Source: a candidate division CSSED10-310 bacterium
Lineage (GTDB): Bacteria > CSSED10-310 > JAFGDC01
Direction of reading: 5' to 3'
Assembly (NCBI GenBank): GCA_016932295.1
Contig: JAFGDC010000500.1
Location: 1-6,182 of the forward strand
Length of the DNA stretch: 6,182 nucleotides
In this document: positions 1 to 5,401 of the stretch, piece after piece
Layout: every line of letters begins with the position of its first letter
Position numbering within the stretch: the first letter of the stretch is position 1
Program-made: the position numbers and the translations under genes
The notes under the pieces: model-generated
Database searches by the model: none
Told to the model about the DNA's origin: nothing
What the model saw: the letters and a program-made list of their open reading frames with translations, nothing else

Positions 1-115
1 TAGTCCGTTTTCTGCGGCTCCCGCCAGGTTGTGGTGGAACGTCAGTTGACAATGGCGCATCGTGCGGCCGGCGCGCATGCAACACAGCCGCCTCCGCTGG
101 TGTCCGTGGCAACGT
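1..115. other. Flank downstream of the ATP-grasp gene, no gene seen
   Basis: No family-like reading frame is present. On the - strand, beyond the ATP-grasp stop, an imperfect GC-rich hairpin can form at 57-80 (GCAT/ATGC plus a five-pair inner stem with one wobble and one bulged base), but no T-run follows, so I do not call it a terminator. Confidence 0.4.
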
Positions 116-1498
116 TTAGAACCTGTAGTCGTGGGCTCCGTTCATCAACGCGGTCAGGAGCGGACCGAAGGTCACATCCGAGAGAACGGAGGGATCGTTG
201 CTGGTGCCCATGACCAGGGGTGAGATTTCCGCGCCGGCGGTGATATTGGTCAGCAGCGAATTGCCGCTTTCGATGCCATCGCCGCAAGGTACTGAACGGG
301 AAATACCTGAGATGAAATCCCACTGCTTCGCTTCTGCATCATAGAGGGCATTGATCCGCGTATCGTATACGAGTCGCTTTCTGTCACCGAGAACCCGCGC
401 ATCCACCAGCCGCAGTTGCTGAATGGCCGTATCTTCATGAAAATCGGCGAACTCGGCCAGGTGACGGGTCAGCGCCTGTGCATCCATCTGGAGCATGTGC
501 CGGCCGTCGTACCGCACGTAGAGCTGTTCCGCGATCGTCTTGGCACGCGCCATGTTGAGGTGGAGGAAGACGCCCTTGCCGCCGGTGGAATTCCATCGCT
601 TCATGACGTATCCGCCGGCATCGGCCAGGGCGGTGACGTTGCCGGGCGTGATCTCGTCACCAAGCAGGGTGCGGGGTCGCGAGATACGGACGCCGGTTTT
701 CGCTTCCCAGCGGCGGAAGACTCGTTCCTCGATGGTTTTGGAGCGAAGGTCGTCTATCTTGAGGGGATTGAAGAACAGGGTGTGTGGTGTGTCCTCGATG
801 ATACGGCGGCCGAGTTGTTCTCCGTAGAAGATGGGGATGTGGATTCGTTCGATCCGTCGATAGCAGACATCCAGCGGTTTACCGTGCACCCAGAGCCGTC
901 CGTCCCGGACGGTGGGGTTTTCATCGGGAGTGACGCGGTACGCTTCCAGTCCGGCGAGTTTGAAGCCTTCCAGCATGGCAACGTGGGAAGCTTCCTCTTC
1001 GCTTTCGGGATAGGGCCTGGTGAATATGCCAACCCGTGGGAGCTGGTCATGGCCGTGCGCGCTCCACATGTTGATCAGTGCACGGGCGATCTTTTCGCGG
1101 ATCTTGGTGGGATGCACGTCGTAGGTGACCCGGTCGGGATTGAAACCCTTTGCCTGGAGGCGCCGGTAGAGTTTGTATGAATCGAGGTTCGGGCAGGCCG
1201 GATAGGAATTGCAACAGGGGCCTTCCACGAGGGTGGGCCGGATATCCCTGACATGGCGTGGGTCATCCGGATCCGCCTCTCCCATGATCAGCACATCGAG
1301 ACCCAGCAGGTAGCTGTGGGGAAGGCCCTCTTCCCGGCAATAATCCATGTAGGCATCGAGCGCATTGCGACAAATCTGTTTCACCTCATCCCATGCCTGG
1401 TCGAGAATCCAGGTGGGAGAATCGTCGTGACAGGGAAGCTCCCTCTGATTGCCCAAACCGCCGTCGATCAGTCTCAGGTCTTCGCCCTCATACATCAT
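116..1498 (-). CDS. ATP-grasp domain protein, putative ligase of unknown substrate
   Basis: This 460-residue protein reads as an ATP-grasp enzyme, a fold that activates a carboxylate with ATP and couples it to an amine or thiol; the substrate cannot be read from the sequence. Residues about 154-216 look like a pre-ATP-grasp Rossmann-like half ending in a DVCYRR motif, as in the glutathionylspermidine-synthase-like and circularly permuted ATP-grasp groups. NPLKIDDLRSKT (244-255) and GGYVMKRWNSTGGKGVFL (295-312) resemble the nucleotide-binding lysine and glycine-rich loop. RLVYDTRINAL (375-385) and the segment 394-427, with SGISR and a late Asn (N418), resemble the metal-binding end. The N-terminal ~150 residues include a cysteine-rich VEGPCCNSYPACPN stretch (91-104) that I do not recognise. 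The ATG at 1498 has an AAGGAG site about 7 bases upstream; a second ATG at 1495 is possible. There is no signal peptide or membrane segment. The gene diverges from the ribosomal operon, so its neighbours say little about its job. The fold is fairly sure and the reaction is unknown. Confidence 0.7.
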   Translation of the reverse strand: MMYEGEDLRLIDGGLGNQRELPCHDDSPTWILDQAWDEVKQICRNALDAYMDYCREEGLPHSYLLGLDVLIMGEADPDDPRHVRDIRPTLVEGPCCNSYPACPNLDSYKLYRRLQAKGFNPDRVTYDVHPTKIREKIARALINMWSAHGHDQLPRVGIFTRPYPESEEEASHVAMLEGFKLAGLEAYRVTPDENPTVRDGRLWVHGKPLDVCYRRIERIHIPIFYGEQLGRRIIEDTPHTLFFNPLKIDDLRSKTIEERVFRRWEAKTGVRISRPRTLLGDEITPGNVTALADAGGYVMKRWNSTGGKGVFLHLNMARAKTIAEQLYVRYDGRHMLQMDAQALTRHLAEFADFHEDTAIQQLRLVDARVLGDRKRLVYDTRINALYDAEAKQWDFISGISRSVPCGDGIESGNSLLTNITAGAEISPLVMGTSNDPSVLSDVTFGPLLTALMNGAHDYRF

Positions 1499-1575
1499 CA
1501 GAAATCTCCTTCCACAAGGGTGGCTGACAGGTGATGGAACGAGTTGTGTCCATGCCGCTGAACCGTCGAACTGGA

Positions 1576-1604
1576 ACTCTAAATGACCGGAATGGTGGTG
1601 TCAA
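1576..1604 (-). promoter_or_regulatory. Predicted sigma70-type promoter of the ATP-grasp gene
   Basis: On the - strand, TTGACA (1604-1599) is separated by exactly 17 bases from TAGAGT (1581-1576). The -35 box is perfect and the -10 box matches 4 of 6 bases. Transcription would start near 1569, giving a leader of about 70 bases before the ATG at 1498. It points away from the rplM promoter. The evidence is consensus match and position only. Confidence 0.5.
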
Positions 1605-1742
1605 CGCGAGTTGCTCCGAGATTATTCCTGCCGGGGCGACCCCGATGGTCCGATTCCAGGGGAGATGCAGGGGGGAGACAGGTAGGAAAAGTTTGTGATG
1701 ACAGATGGAATGGTTCATGATAAAAGCAGGAAGCTTTGCCTC

Positions 1743-1758
1743 GATCCTGAGATCCTGA
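1743..1758. repeat. Tandem direct repeat of GATCCTGA (two copies)
   Basis: GATCCTGA occurs at 1743-1750 and again immediately at 1751-1758, about 120 bases upstream of the rplM -35 box. Each copy contains a GATC. Two copies of an 8-mer can be a protein site or chance; no function can be assigned. Confidence 0.35.
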
Positions 1759-1878
1759 CCCCAAATCTGGAAGCGGTCTGAAGGCGATTTGAAGACGGAC
1801 ATGCCTTATCGTCATGAGATGGGGGATGGTGGAGCCGGAGGCGAAGTGCGCCGTGTCTGATGTAAGCGGACATTTTTC

Positions 1879-1907
1879 TTGACAGGCAGGCATCGGTTCC
1901 ATATAGT
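1879..1907 (+). promoter_or_regulatory. Predicted sigma70-type promoter of rplM-rpsI and probably the downstream genes
   Basis: TTGACA (1879-1884) lies exactly 17 bases from TATAGT (1902-1907), which is a perfect -35 box and a 5 of 6 -10 box. A short T-run (1873-1877) sits just upstream of the -35. Transcription should begin near 1913-1915, giving a leader of about 40 bases before the L13 start. This is the strongest promoter match in the window, as expected for a ribosomal protein operon. Confidence 0.75.
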
Positions 1908-1909
1908 CA

Positions 1910-1922
1910 TGACTTTGAGTCA
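1910..1922 (+). repeat. Small inverted repeat at the predicted rplM transcription start
   Basis: TGACT-TTG-AGTCA forms a perfect 5-base inverted repeat with a 3-base centre, starting two bases past the -10 box and covering the predicted start site. It could be a small operator or a weak 5' hairpin on the mRNA. It is short enough to be chance. Confidence 0.3.
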
Positions 1923-1954
1923 AGCGTTGGACTCCATGCGTTACAGGAGTAAGT

Positions 1955-2410
1955 ATGAAGACGGTTTCAGCGAAAAAAGAAGACATCACTCGCGAGTGGC
2001 TGGTGTTGGATGCCACGGACGTGCCGCTTGGCAGGCTGGCCTCGGTGGTCGCGTACATTCTGCGCGGCAAGCACAAGCCGATGTACACCCCGCATGTCGA
2101 CACCGGTGACCATGTCATCGTCATCAATGCCAGCAAGGTGAGGGTGACCGGAAAGAAGATGGCGGACAAACTCTACATCTGGCATACGGGACATCCCGCA
2201 GGGTTGCGCTCGCGTTCGATGCAGCAACGCATGGTGAACGATCCTGGCTGGGTGTTGAAACGCGCCGTGCGCGGCATGCTACCCAAGAACATCCTGGGCA
2301 GGCAGATGCTGAAGAAGCTCAAGGTCTACGGTGATCAGGAGCATCCGCACACCGCGCAGGCGCCGAGGGATATTCCCTTCGACGGCAGGCGATACAATCT
2401 GGGCAAGTGA
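1955..2410 (+). CDS. rplM: 50S ribosomal protein L13
   Basis: L13 is an early-assembly protein of the large subunit that binds 23S rRNA. The 151-residue product aligns from its first residue with E. coli L13 (142 residues; MKT..AK....R.W.V.DA). It carries LGRLAS (25-30), the [16 protein letters not shown] segment (36-52), VTGKK (64-68), HTGHPAGL (77-84), AV.GMLPKN.LGR.M..KLKVY (104-125) and EH.H.AQ.P near the end. About nine extra residues (DGRRYNLGK) follow the usual C-terminus. The ATG is preceded by CAGGAGT (1944-1950) at good spacing. The next gene, rpsI, begins 22 bases after the stop, the conserved L13-S9 pairing. In E. coli L13 represses translation of its own mRNA; whether that holds here is not visible. 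Identification is certain. Confidence 0.99.
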   Translation: MKTVSAKKEDITREWLVLDATDVPLGRLASVVAYILRGKHKPMYTPHVDTGDHVIVINASKVRVTGKKMADKLYIWHTGHPAGLRSRSMQQRMVNDPGWVLKRAVRGMLPKNILGRQMLKKLKVYGDQEHPHTAQAPRDIPFDGRRYNLGK

Positions 2411-2421
2411 GTCAGAAAGCA

Positions 2422-2435
2422 AGGAGGAGCGGGTG
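2422..2435 (+). promoter_or_regulatory. Ribosome binding site fixing the GTG start of rpsI
   Basis: AGGAGG (2422-2427) lies 5 bases before GTG (2433-2435). The same frame is open further upstream from an ATG at 2331 inside rplM, but only the GTG has this site and gives an S9 of normal length. Confidence 0.85.
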
Positions 2436-2828
2436 TCGAAAGAGGCTCGATATTACGGAACGGGAAGGCGCAAGACGTCGGTGGCGCGAGTTTGGTTGAA
2501 GCCTGGCACCGGCCAGGTCAGCATCAACCGGCGGTCGCTGGATAACTACTTCAAGCGGGAAACCTTGCGCATGGTGATCGCGTATCCACTGGAACTCACT
2601 GGAACATTGGGCAAGGTGGACGTGGTAGTGAATGTCGTCGGCGGTGGGAACACCGGCCAGGCCGGCGCGGTGCGGCACGGCATCAGCAGGGCGCTGCTGC
2701 ATTACAACCAGGACTTGCGCTCCATGCTGAAAAAGCACGGCCTGCTGACGCGCGATCCCCGCGAGGTGGAACGTAAGAAATACGGCCAGAAGGGCGCGCG
2801 CGGGCGGTTCCAGTTCTCGAAACGCTGA
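2433..2828 (+). CDS. rpsI: 30S ribosomal protein S9
   Basis: S9 sits in the head of the small subunit, and its C-terminal tail reaches the P-site tRNA. From the GTG start the product is 131 residues, against 130 in E. coli. It shows [14 protein letters not shown] (7-20), [14 protein letters not shown] (27-40), [23 protein letters not shown] (67-89) and [28 protein letters not shown] to the end. The invariant terminal SKR, which contacts the tRNA, is intact. The start is set by a strong Shine-Dalgarno site 5 bases upstream and by family length. It follows rplM by 22 bases and is surely co-transcribed with it. It is followed by a 216-base gap before rpsB. Confidence 0.99.
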   Translation: MSKEARYYGTGRRKTSVARVWLKPGTGQVSINRRSLDNYFKRETLRMVIAYPLELTGTLGKVDVVVNVVGGGNTGQAGAVRHGISRALLHYNQDLRSMLKKHGLLTRDPREVERKKYGQKGARGRFQFSKR

Positions 2829-2980
2829 TCTCGAATCGTTGTTTGGCCGGCTGCGCACTGGTGCACGTTCACCCGAAGATGTGAACAGTGGCTGGCGCGT
2901 ATCCATGAGTGAATATGAAACCCAGGCATCTGGATCCCCTGGAGGGTACCGCGGAGTGTGGTTGGAGGGGGAATGGAAGG

Positions 2981-3043
2981 ATGTCGAAGGAGGGAGCGGC
3001 CGGAACGGTCGGCTCTCTCAACCCTAACTGTCAGGAGGAGTAA
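2981..3043 (+). CDS. Possible 20-residue leader peptide ending one base before rpsB
   Basis: ATG at 2981 opens a 20-codon frame with TAA at 3041-3043, one base before the rpsB GTG. A GGAGGGGG run (2964-2971) lies 9 bases upstream of the ATG. The final codons CAG GAG GAG contain the rpsB Shine-Dalgarno site, so ribosomes finishing the peptide could restart on rpsB. The strong hairpin 2990-3019 lies in codons 4-13. The product starts MSKEGAAG, is hydrophilic and belongs to no family I recognise. A competing 40-codon frame (2905-3027) and an in-frame upstream ATG for rpsB (2973) overlap it, so chance is a real possibility. Confidence 0.22.
   Translation: MSKEGAAGTVGSLNPNCQEE
2990..3019 (+). promoter_or_regulatory. 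Strong RNA hairpin just upstream of the rpsB ribosome binding site
   Basis: GAGGGAGC (2990-2997) pairs with GCTCTCTC (3012-3019), and GGCCG (2998-3002) pairs with CGGTC (3006-3010) around a GAA loop, with G3011 bulged. That is 13 pairs including two G-T wobbles. The hairpin ends 13 bases before the rpsB AGGAGG. No T-run follows, so it is not a typical intrinsic terminator. A role in leader control of rpsB is possible but unproven. Confidence 0.45.
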
Positions 3044-3047
3044 CGTG
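3033..3047 (+). promoter_or_regulatory. Ribosome binding site fixing the GTG start of rpsB
   Basis: AGGAGG (3033-3038) is 6 bases before GTG (3045-3047). The GTG start gives an N-terminus that lines up residue for residue with E. coli S2 (MATVSMR versus VPIVTMR, the initiator being Met). ATGs further upstream in the same frame (2958, 2973) would add unrelated basic residues. Confidence 0.85.
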
Positions 3048-4022
3048 CCTATCGTCACCATGCGTCAGTTGCTGGAGACTGGTGTGCATTTCGGCCATCA
3101 GACCAAGCGCTGGAATCCCAAAATGAAACCCTACATTTATGGCGAGCGAAATGGAATCTACATTCTGGACCTCGTCAAGACCATGAAACTCTTCATCCGC
3201 GCGTACAAATTAGTTTGCGATCGAGTCAGCGAGGGCGGCACCGTCCTGTTCGTCGGGACCAAGAAGCAGGCACAGAACGTGATTTTCGAGGAAAGCCAGC
3301 GCTGCTCAATGTTCTACATCAATCATCGATGGCTGGGCGGCATGCTCACCAATTTCGAGACCATCAAGCAGTCCATCAAGAAGCTCGAACGCATCGAGTT
3401 GCAGTTGCAGGATGAGAATATCGCGCTCACCAAGAAAGAGTTGACCAAACTGGAGAAGGTTCGGGTGAAGCTGGATCGCAACCTTTCAGGTATCCGCAGC
3501 ATGAAGAATCCGCCGGCCGCGGTATTTATCATCGATCCCCAGAAGGAGAGGATTGCGGTGAACGAGGCGCGCAAGCTGCGGATTCCCGTGATCGCTATCG
3601 TCGACACCAACTGCGACCCTGATCTGATCGATTATGTCATCCCCGGCAATGACGATGCTATCCGTGCCATCAAGCTGGTCACCTCGAAGCTGGCGGATGC
3701 GGTGCTCGAGGGGCGTGCTATTTTCGAGAACAAGATTGTCGACCAGCGCACCCGCGACGAATTGATGGCCGCCAGAATGCGCGAAGAGCGCGCGCGGGAA
3801 GCCAAGGAAGCCGCCGCCGCCGTCGCCGGAACGCAGGTGCAGACGGTGGGCGAGTTGGCCGAGAAATGGTCGGGCGCTGCCGATGAAACAGCCGACGATG
3901 ATGAAGATCCCGGTGAAGATATGTCCGCGATGACCGAAGCGGACGTTGACGACGCCGCGGATGAGTCGCCGGACACTGGAGAGCTGTCCGATGGCGATCT
4001 TGAGGATGACGAAACCGACTGA
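3045..4022 (+). CDS. rpsB: 30S ribosomal protein S2 with an acidic C-terminal extension
   Basis: S2 binds on the solvent side of the small subunit with S1 and is added late in assembly. Residues 1 to about 225 are a normal S2: [21 protein letters not shown] (13-33), [10 protein letters not shown] (68-77), the coiled region with [12 protein letters not shown] at 94-106, [10 protein letters not shown] (156-165), [19 protein letters not shown] (174-193) and [12 protein letters not shown] (198-209). E. coli S2 is 241 residues and this one is 325. The extra part has a charged, probably helical stretch (about 226-260) and then a tail in which 24 of the last 46 residues (280-325) are Asp or Glu with no Lys, Arg or His. 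The reading frame is clean with no sign of a frameshift. It starts at a GTG with a strong ribosome binding site. tsf follows after 42 bases. The S2 identity is certain; the role of the tail is unknown. Confidence 0.99.
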   Translation: MPIVTMRQLLETGVHFGHQTKRWNPKMKPYIYGERNGIYILDLVKTMKLFIRAYKLVCDRVSEGGTVLFVGTKKQAQNVIFEESQRCSMFYINHRWLGGMLTNFETIKQSIKKLERIELQLQDENIALTKKELTKLEKVRVKLDRNLSGIRSMKNPPAAVFIIDPQKERIAVNEARKLRIPVIAIVDTNCDPDLIDYVIPGNDDAIRAIKLVTSKLADAVLEGRAIFENKIVDQRTRDELMAARMREERAREAKEAAAAVAGTQVQTVGELAEKWSGAADETADDDEDPGEDMSAMTEADVDDAADESPDTGELSDGDLEDDETD

Positions 4023-4064
4023 TTCTTGGAATTTTCGATCAGAAAGATAGAGCTGGAGGGTATC

Positions 4065-4652
4065 ATGGCAATAACAGCGGCGGATGTAAAAAAGCTGCGG
4101 GATATGACCGGAATCGGCATGATGAAGTGCAAGGAAGCGTTGACCGAGGCCGATGGCGATGTGGAGAAGGCCATCGAGTTGCTCCGAAAACGAGCCGAGG
4201 GTGACATCAGCAAACGTGCCTCACGTGATGCAAAAGAGGGTGTGATCGGGTGTTACACTCATTTTGACAACAAGTTGTCCGTGATGGTCGAACTCAACTG
4301 CGAGACCGATTTTGTTGCCAAGACGGATGATTTCCAGGCGCTTGCCAAAGACCTGGCCATGCACGTGGCGGCATCCAATCCCTTGTACCTGTCACCGGAC
4401 TCCGTGCCGGAGGATGTCGTCGCAAAAGAAAAAGAGATTTACCGCGAACAGGCGGCCGATAAGCCTGAGCGCGCCATCGAGAAAATCGTCGAAGGCAAAC
4501 TCAACAAGTTCTTCGCCACCACGTGCCTGACAGAACAGCCATTCGTCAAGGATCAGGACAAGCTGATTTGCGACCTCGTCAAGGAAGCCAGCGCCAGAAC
4601 GGGTGAGAAGATCGAGATTCGGCGTTTCACTCGTTTTCGCGTGGGAGAATAG
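4065..4652 (+). CDS. tsf: Elongation factor Ts, compact form
   Basis: EF-Ts is the cytoplasmic nucleotide-exchange factor that releases GDP from EF-Tu. The product is 195 residues. Residues 1-55 form the UBA-like EF-Tu-binding N-domain (AADVKKLRDMTGIGMMKCKEAL.EADGDVEKAIE.LRK). ELNCETDFVAKTDDF (76-90) holds the TDFV motif that inserts into EF-Tu, followed by MHVAASNPLYL (99-109) and a C-terminal helical part. It is much shorter than the 283-residue E. coli protein and matches the compact class known from Thermus and many deltaproteobacterial-type genomes, which lacks the second core repeat and coiled coil. The ATG at 4065 has a GGAGGG site (4055-4060) and gives the standard N-terminus; an upstream TTG at 4026 in frame would add 13 unrelated residues. 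It lies between rpsB and pyrH, the usual bacterial order. Confidence 0.98.
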   Translation: MAITAADVKKLRDMTGIGMMKCKEALTEADGDVEKAIELLRKRAEGDISKRASRDAKEGVIGCYTHFDNKLSVMVELNCETDFVAKTDDFQALAKDLAMHVAASNPLYLSPDSVPEDVVAKEKEIYREQAADKPERAIEKIVEGKLNKFFATTCLTEQPFVKDQDKLICDLVKEASARTGEKIEIRRFTRFRVGE

Positions 4653-4663
4653 GTTCAATCCCG

Positions 4664-5401
4664 GTGTCCGGCCACATGATGCCGATCTACCACAGGGTGC
4701 TACTGAAAATCAGCGGTGAACTGCTTCAGGGAGACGGCGATCCGATCGATGCCGGAGCAATTGTTCGCGTGACCGGGGAGATCTCGGAAGCCAGGCGGCT
4801 TGGCGTGCAACTGGGGATTGTCATCGGTGGCGGCAATATCCTGCGGGGAGCGACCACGGAGTTGCCGGGGGTGCGACGGTTGCAGGCGGATCGCGCGGGC
4901 ATGCTGGCAACAGTGGTCAATTCCCTGCTGGTGGCGGAAAGTCTGCGCGCCGCCGGTATTCCCACCCTCATTCAATCCGCCCTCGGAGCGGGACCTTGCG
5001 AGGAAGCGATCGATCCCGCCAGAGCCGATGCCGCTCTGACCGCAGGCAGCGTGGTGCTGTTCGCCGGCGGCACCGGCAACCCTTATTTTTCCACTGACAG
5101 CGCCGCCGCGCTGCGGGCACTCGAGATCAATGCCGCTGCCCTGCTCAAGGGTACAAAAGTCCGCGGCCTGTTTGACAAGGATCCGGTTCTGCATGAAAAA
5201 GCCGTCTTTATCCCACACGCCCGCTTTGACACGGTCATTGCGGAGAAATACCGGGTTATGGATCTCACCGCCTTCTCCCTGTGCCGCTCGCAGTCGCTGC
5301 CTATCCGTCTCTTTCAGATGACAATCCCGGGGAATCTGGCTAGACTGTTACGCGGTGATCAAATCGGGACATTGGTAGATGGAGGAGAGGAGCATGCTTG
5401 A
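4664..5401 (+). CDS. pyrH: Uridylate (UMP) kinase
   Basis: PyrH phosphorylates UMP to UDP with ATP in pyrimidine synthesis and belongs to the amino-acid-kinase fold, acting as a hexamer in the cytoplasm. The 245-residue product compares with 241 in E. coli. It has RVLLKISGE (11-19), GIVIGGGNILRG (51-62), D76 and GMLATV in the UMP-binding part (74-84), FAGGTGNPYFSTDSAA (133-148), GTKVRGLFDKDP (163-174), VMDLTAF (198-204) and IGTLV near the end. Two positions differ from the usual pattern: SGEAL is SGELL, and the Asp of KVDG is Arg167. The GTG at 4664 is chosen because it places ten residues before RVLLK, as in E. coli, and has an AGGT (4651-4654) overlapping the tsf stop; ATGs at 4676 and 4679 lack a good site but are possible. 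frr overlaps its last codons. Confidence 0.98.
   Translation: MSGHMMPIYHRVLLKISGELLQGDGDPIDAGAIVRVTGEISEARRLGVQLGIVIGGGNILRGATTELPGVRRLQADRAGMLATVVNSLLVAESLRAAGIPTLIQSALGAGPCEEAIDPARADAALTAGSVVLFAGGTGNPYFSTDSAAALRALEINAAALLKGTKVRGLFDKDPVLHEKAVFIPHARFDTVIAEKYRVMDLTAFSLCRSQSLPIRLFQMTIPGNLARLLRGDQIGTLVDGGEEHA
5381..5396 (+). promoter_or_regulatory. Ribosome binding site of frr inside the end of pyrH
   Basis: The purine run GGAGGAGAGG (5381-5390), which also encodes the Gly-Gly-Glu-Glu near the PyrH C-terminus, lies just upstream of ATG 5394. It favours this ATG over the in-frame ATG at 5379, which would add five residues and overlap the site itself. Confidence 0.75.

Larger units (their letters stand above)
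1499..1954. other. Divergent intergenic region with no supported gene
   Basis: These 456 bases separate the 5' ends of the ATP-grasp gene and rplM and hold one promoter for each. Between the promoters I see a GC hairpin (CGGGG-CGA-CCCCG, 1632-1644), an AAAGC-aggaa-GCTTT hairpin (1723-1737) and a tandem copy of GATCCTGA (1743-1758). None is followed by a T-run that would make it a clear terminator. Open frames here on the - strand run antisense into rplM or across the ATP-grasp promoter and lack family features, so I do not call them genes. Confidence 0.6.
2829..3044 (+). promoter_or_regulatory. Structured gap and leader upstream of rpsB
   Basis: This is the largest gap within the + strand cluster. 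It contains three possible RNA hairpins: CACT/GTTCAC with GTGAAC/AGTG (2856-2890, with a 7-base bulge), CCAGG with CCTGG (2922-2942), and a strong one at 2990-3019. It also has a purine-rich stretch with several Shine-Dalgarno-like sequences (2962-2994). No convincing sigma70 promoter and no hairpin with a T-run is visible, so transcription probably reads through from rplM-rpsI. In E. coli S2 represses rpsB-tsf translation through structures in the rpsB leader. This gap could play that role here, but that is inference. Confidence 0.4.

Noticed and set aside
46..51. TTGACA on the + strand near the left edge
   Set aside because: There is no plausible -10 box 16-18 bases downstream (the sequence is GC only) and no gene follows on that strand.
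57..80. GC-rich imperfect hairpin after the ATP-grasp stop as a possible terminator
   Set aside because: No T-run follows on the - strand, and the stem includes a bulge and a wobble, so intrinsic termination is not supported.
416..1180. A 254-codon open frame on the + strand, antisense to the ATP-grasp gene
   Set aside because: It lies wholly inside a gene with clear family motifs on the other strand, has no recognisable domain, and lacks a promoter. It is best explained by codon bias in GC-rich DNA.
1488..1802. A 104-codon open frame on the - strand upstream of the ATP-grasp gene
   Set aside because: It covers the predicted promoter and start of the ATP-grasp gene and has no family features. 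It may simply be open by chance.
1579..2169. A 196-codon open frame on the - strand running from within rplM into the intergenic region
   Set aside because: It is antisense to the conserved first half of L13 and crosses both strands' promoter elements; it has no domain or good ribosome binding site.
2940..2953. Resemblance to the T-box antiterminator consensus (AGGGTGGTACCGCG), 11 of 14 matches including GTACCGCG
   Set aside because: No specifier stem, no terminator with a T-run, and too little room upstream for a full T-box leader; rpsB is not a known target. The match is probably chance.
2905..3027. A 40-codon open frame starting MSEYETQ in the rpsB leader
   Set aside because: It has no clear ribosome binding site and ends away from the rpsB start. 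It overlaps the better-placed 20-codon frame, and neither product is recognisable.
2973..3044. A longer S2 starting at ATG 2973 with 24 extra basic residues
   Set aside because: A GGAGG precedes it, but the GTG at 3045 has a better-placed AGGAGG and gives an N-terminus matching E. coli S2 exactly. The extra residues match nothing in the family.
3632..4213. A serine-rich 193-codon open frame on the - strand
   Set aside because: It is the complement of the Asp/Glu- and Ala-rich S2 tail and the start of tsf, which reads as serine-rich when reversed.
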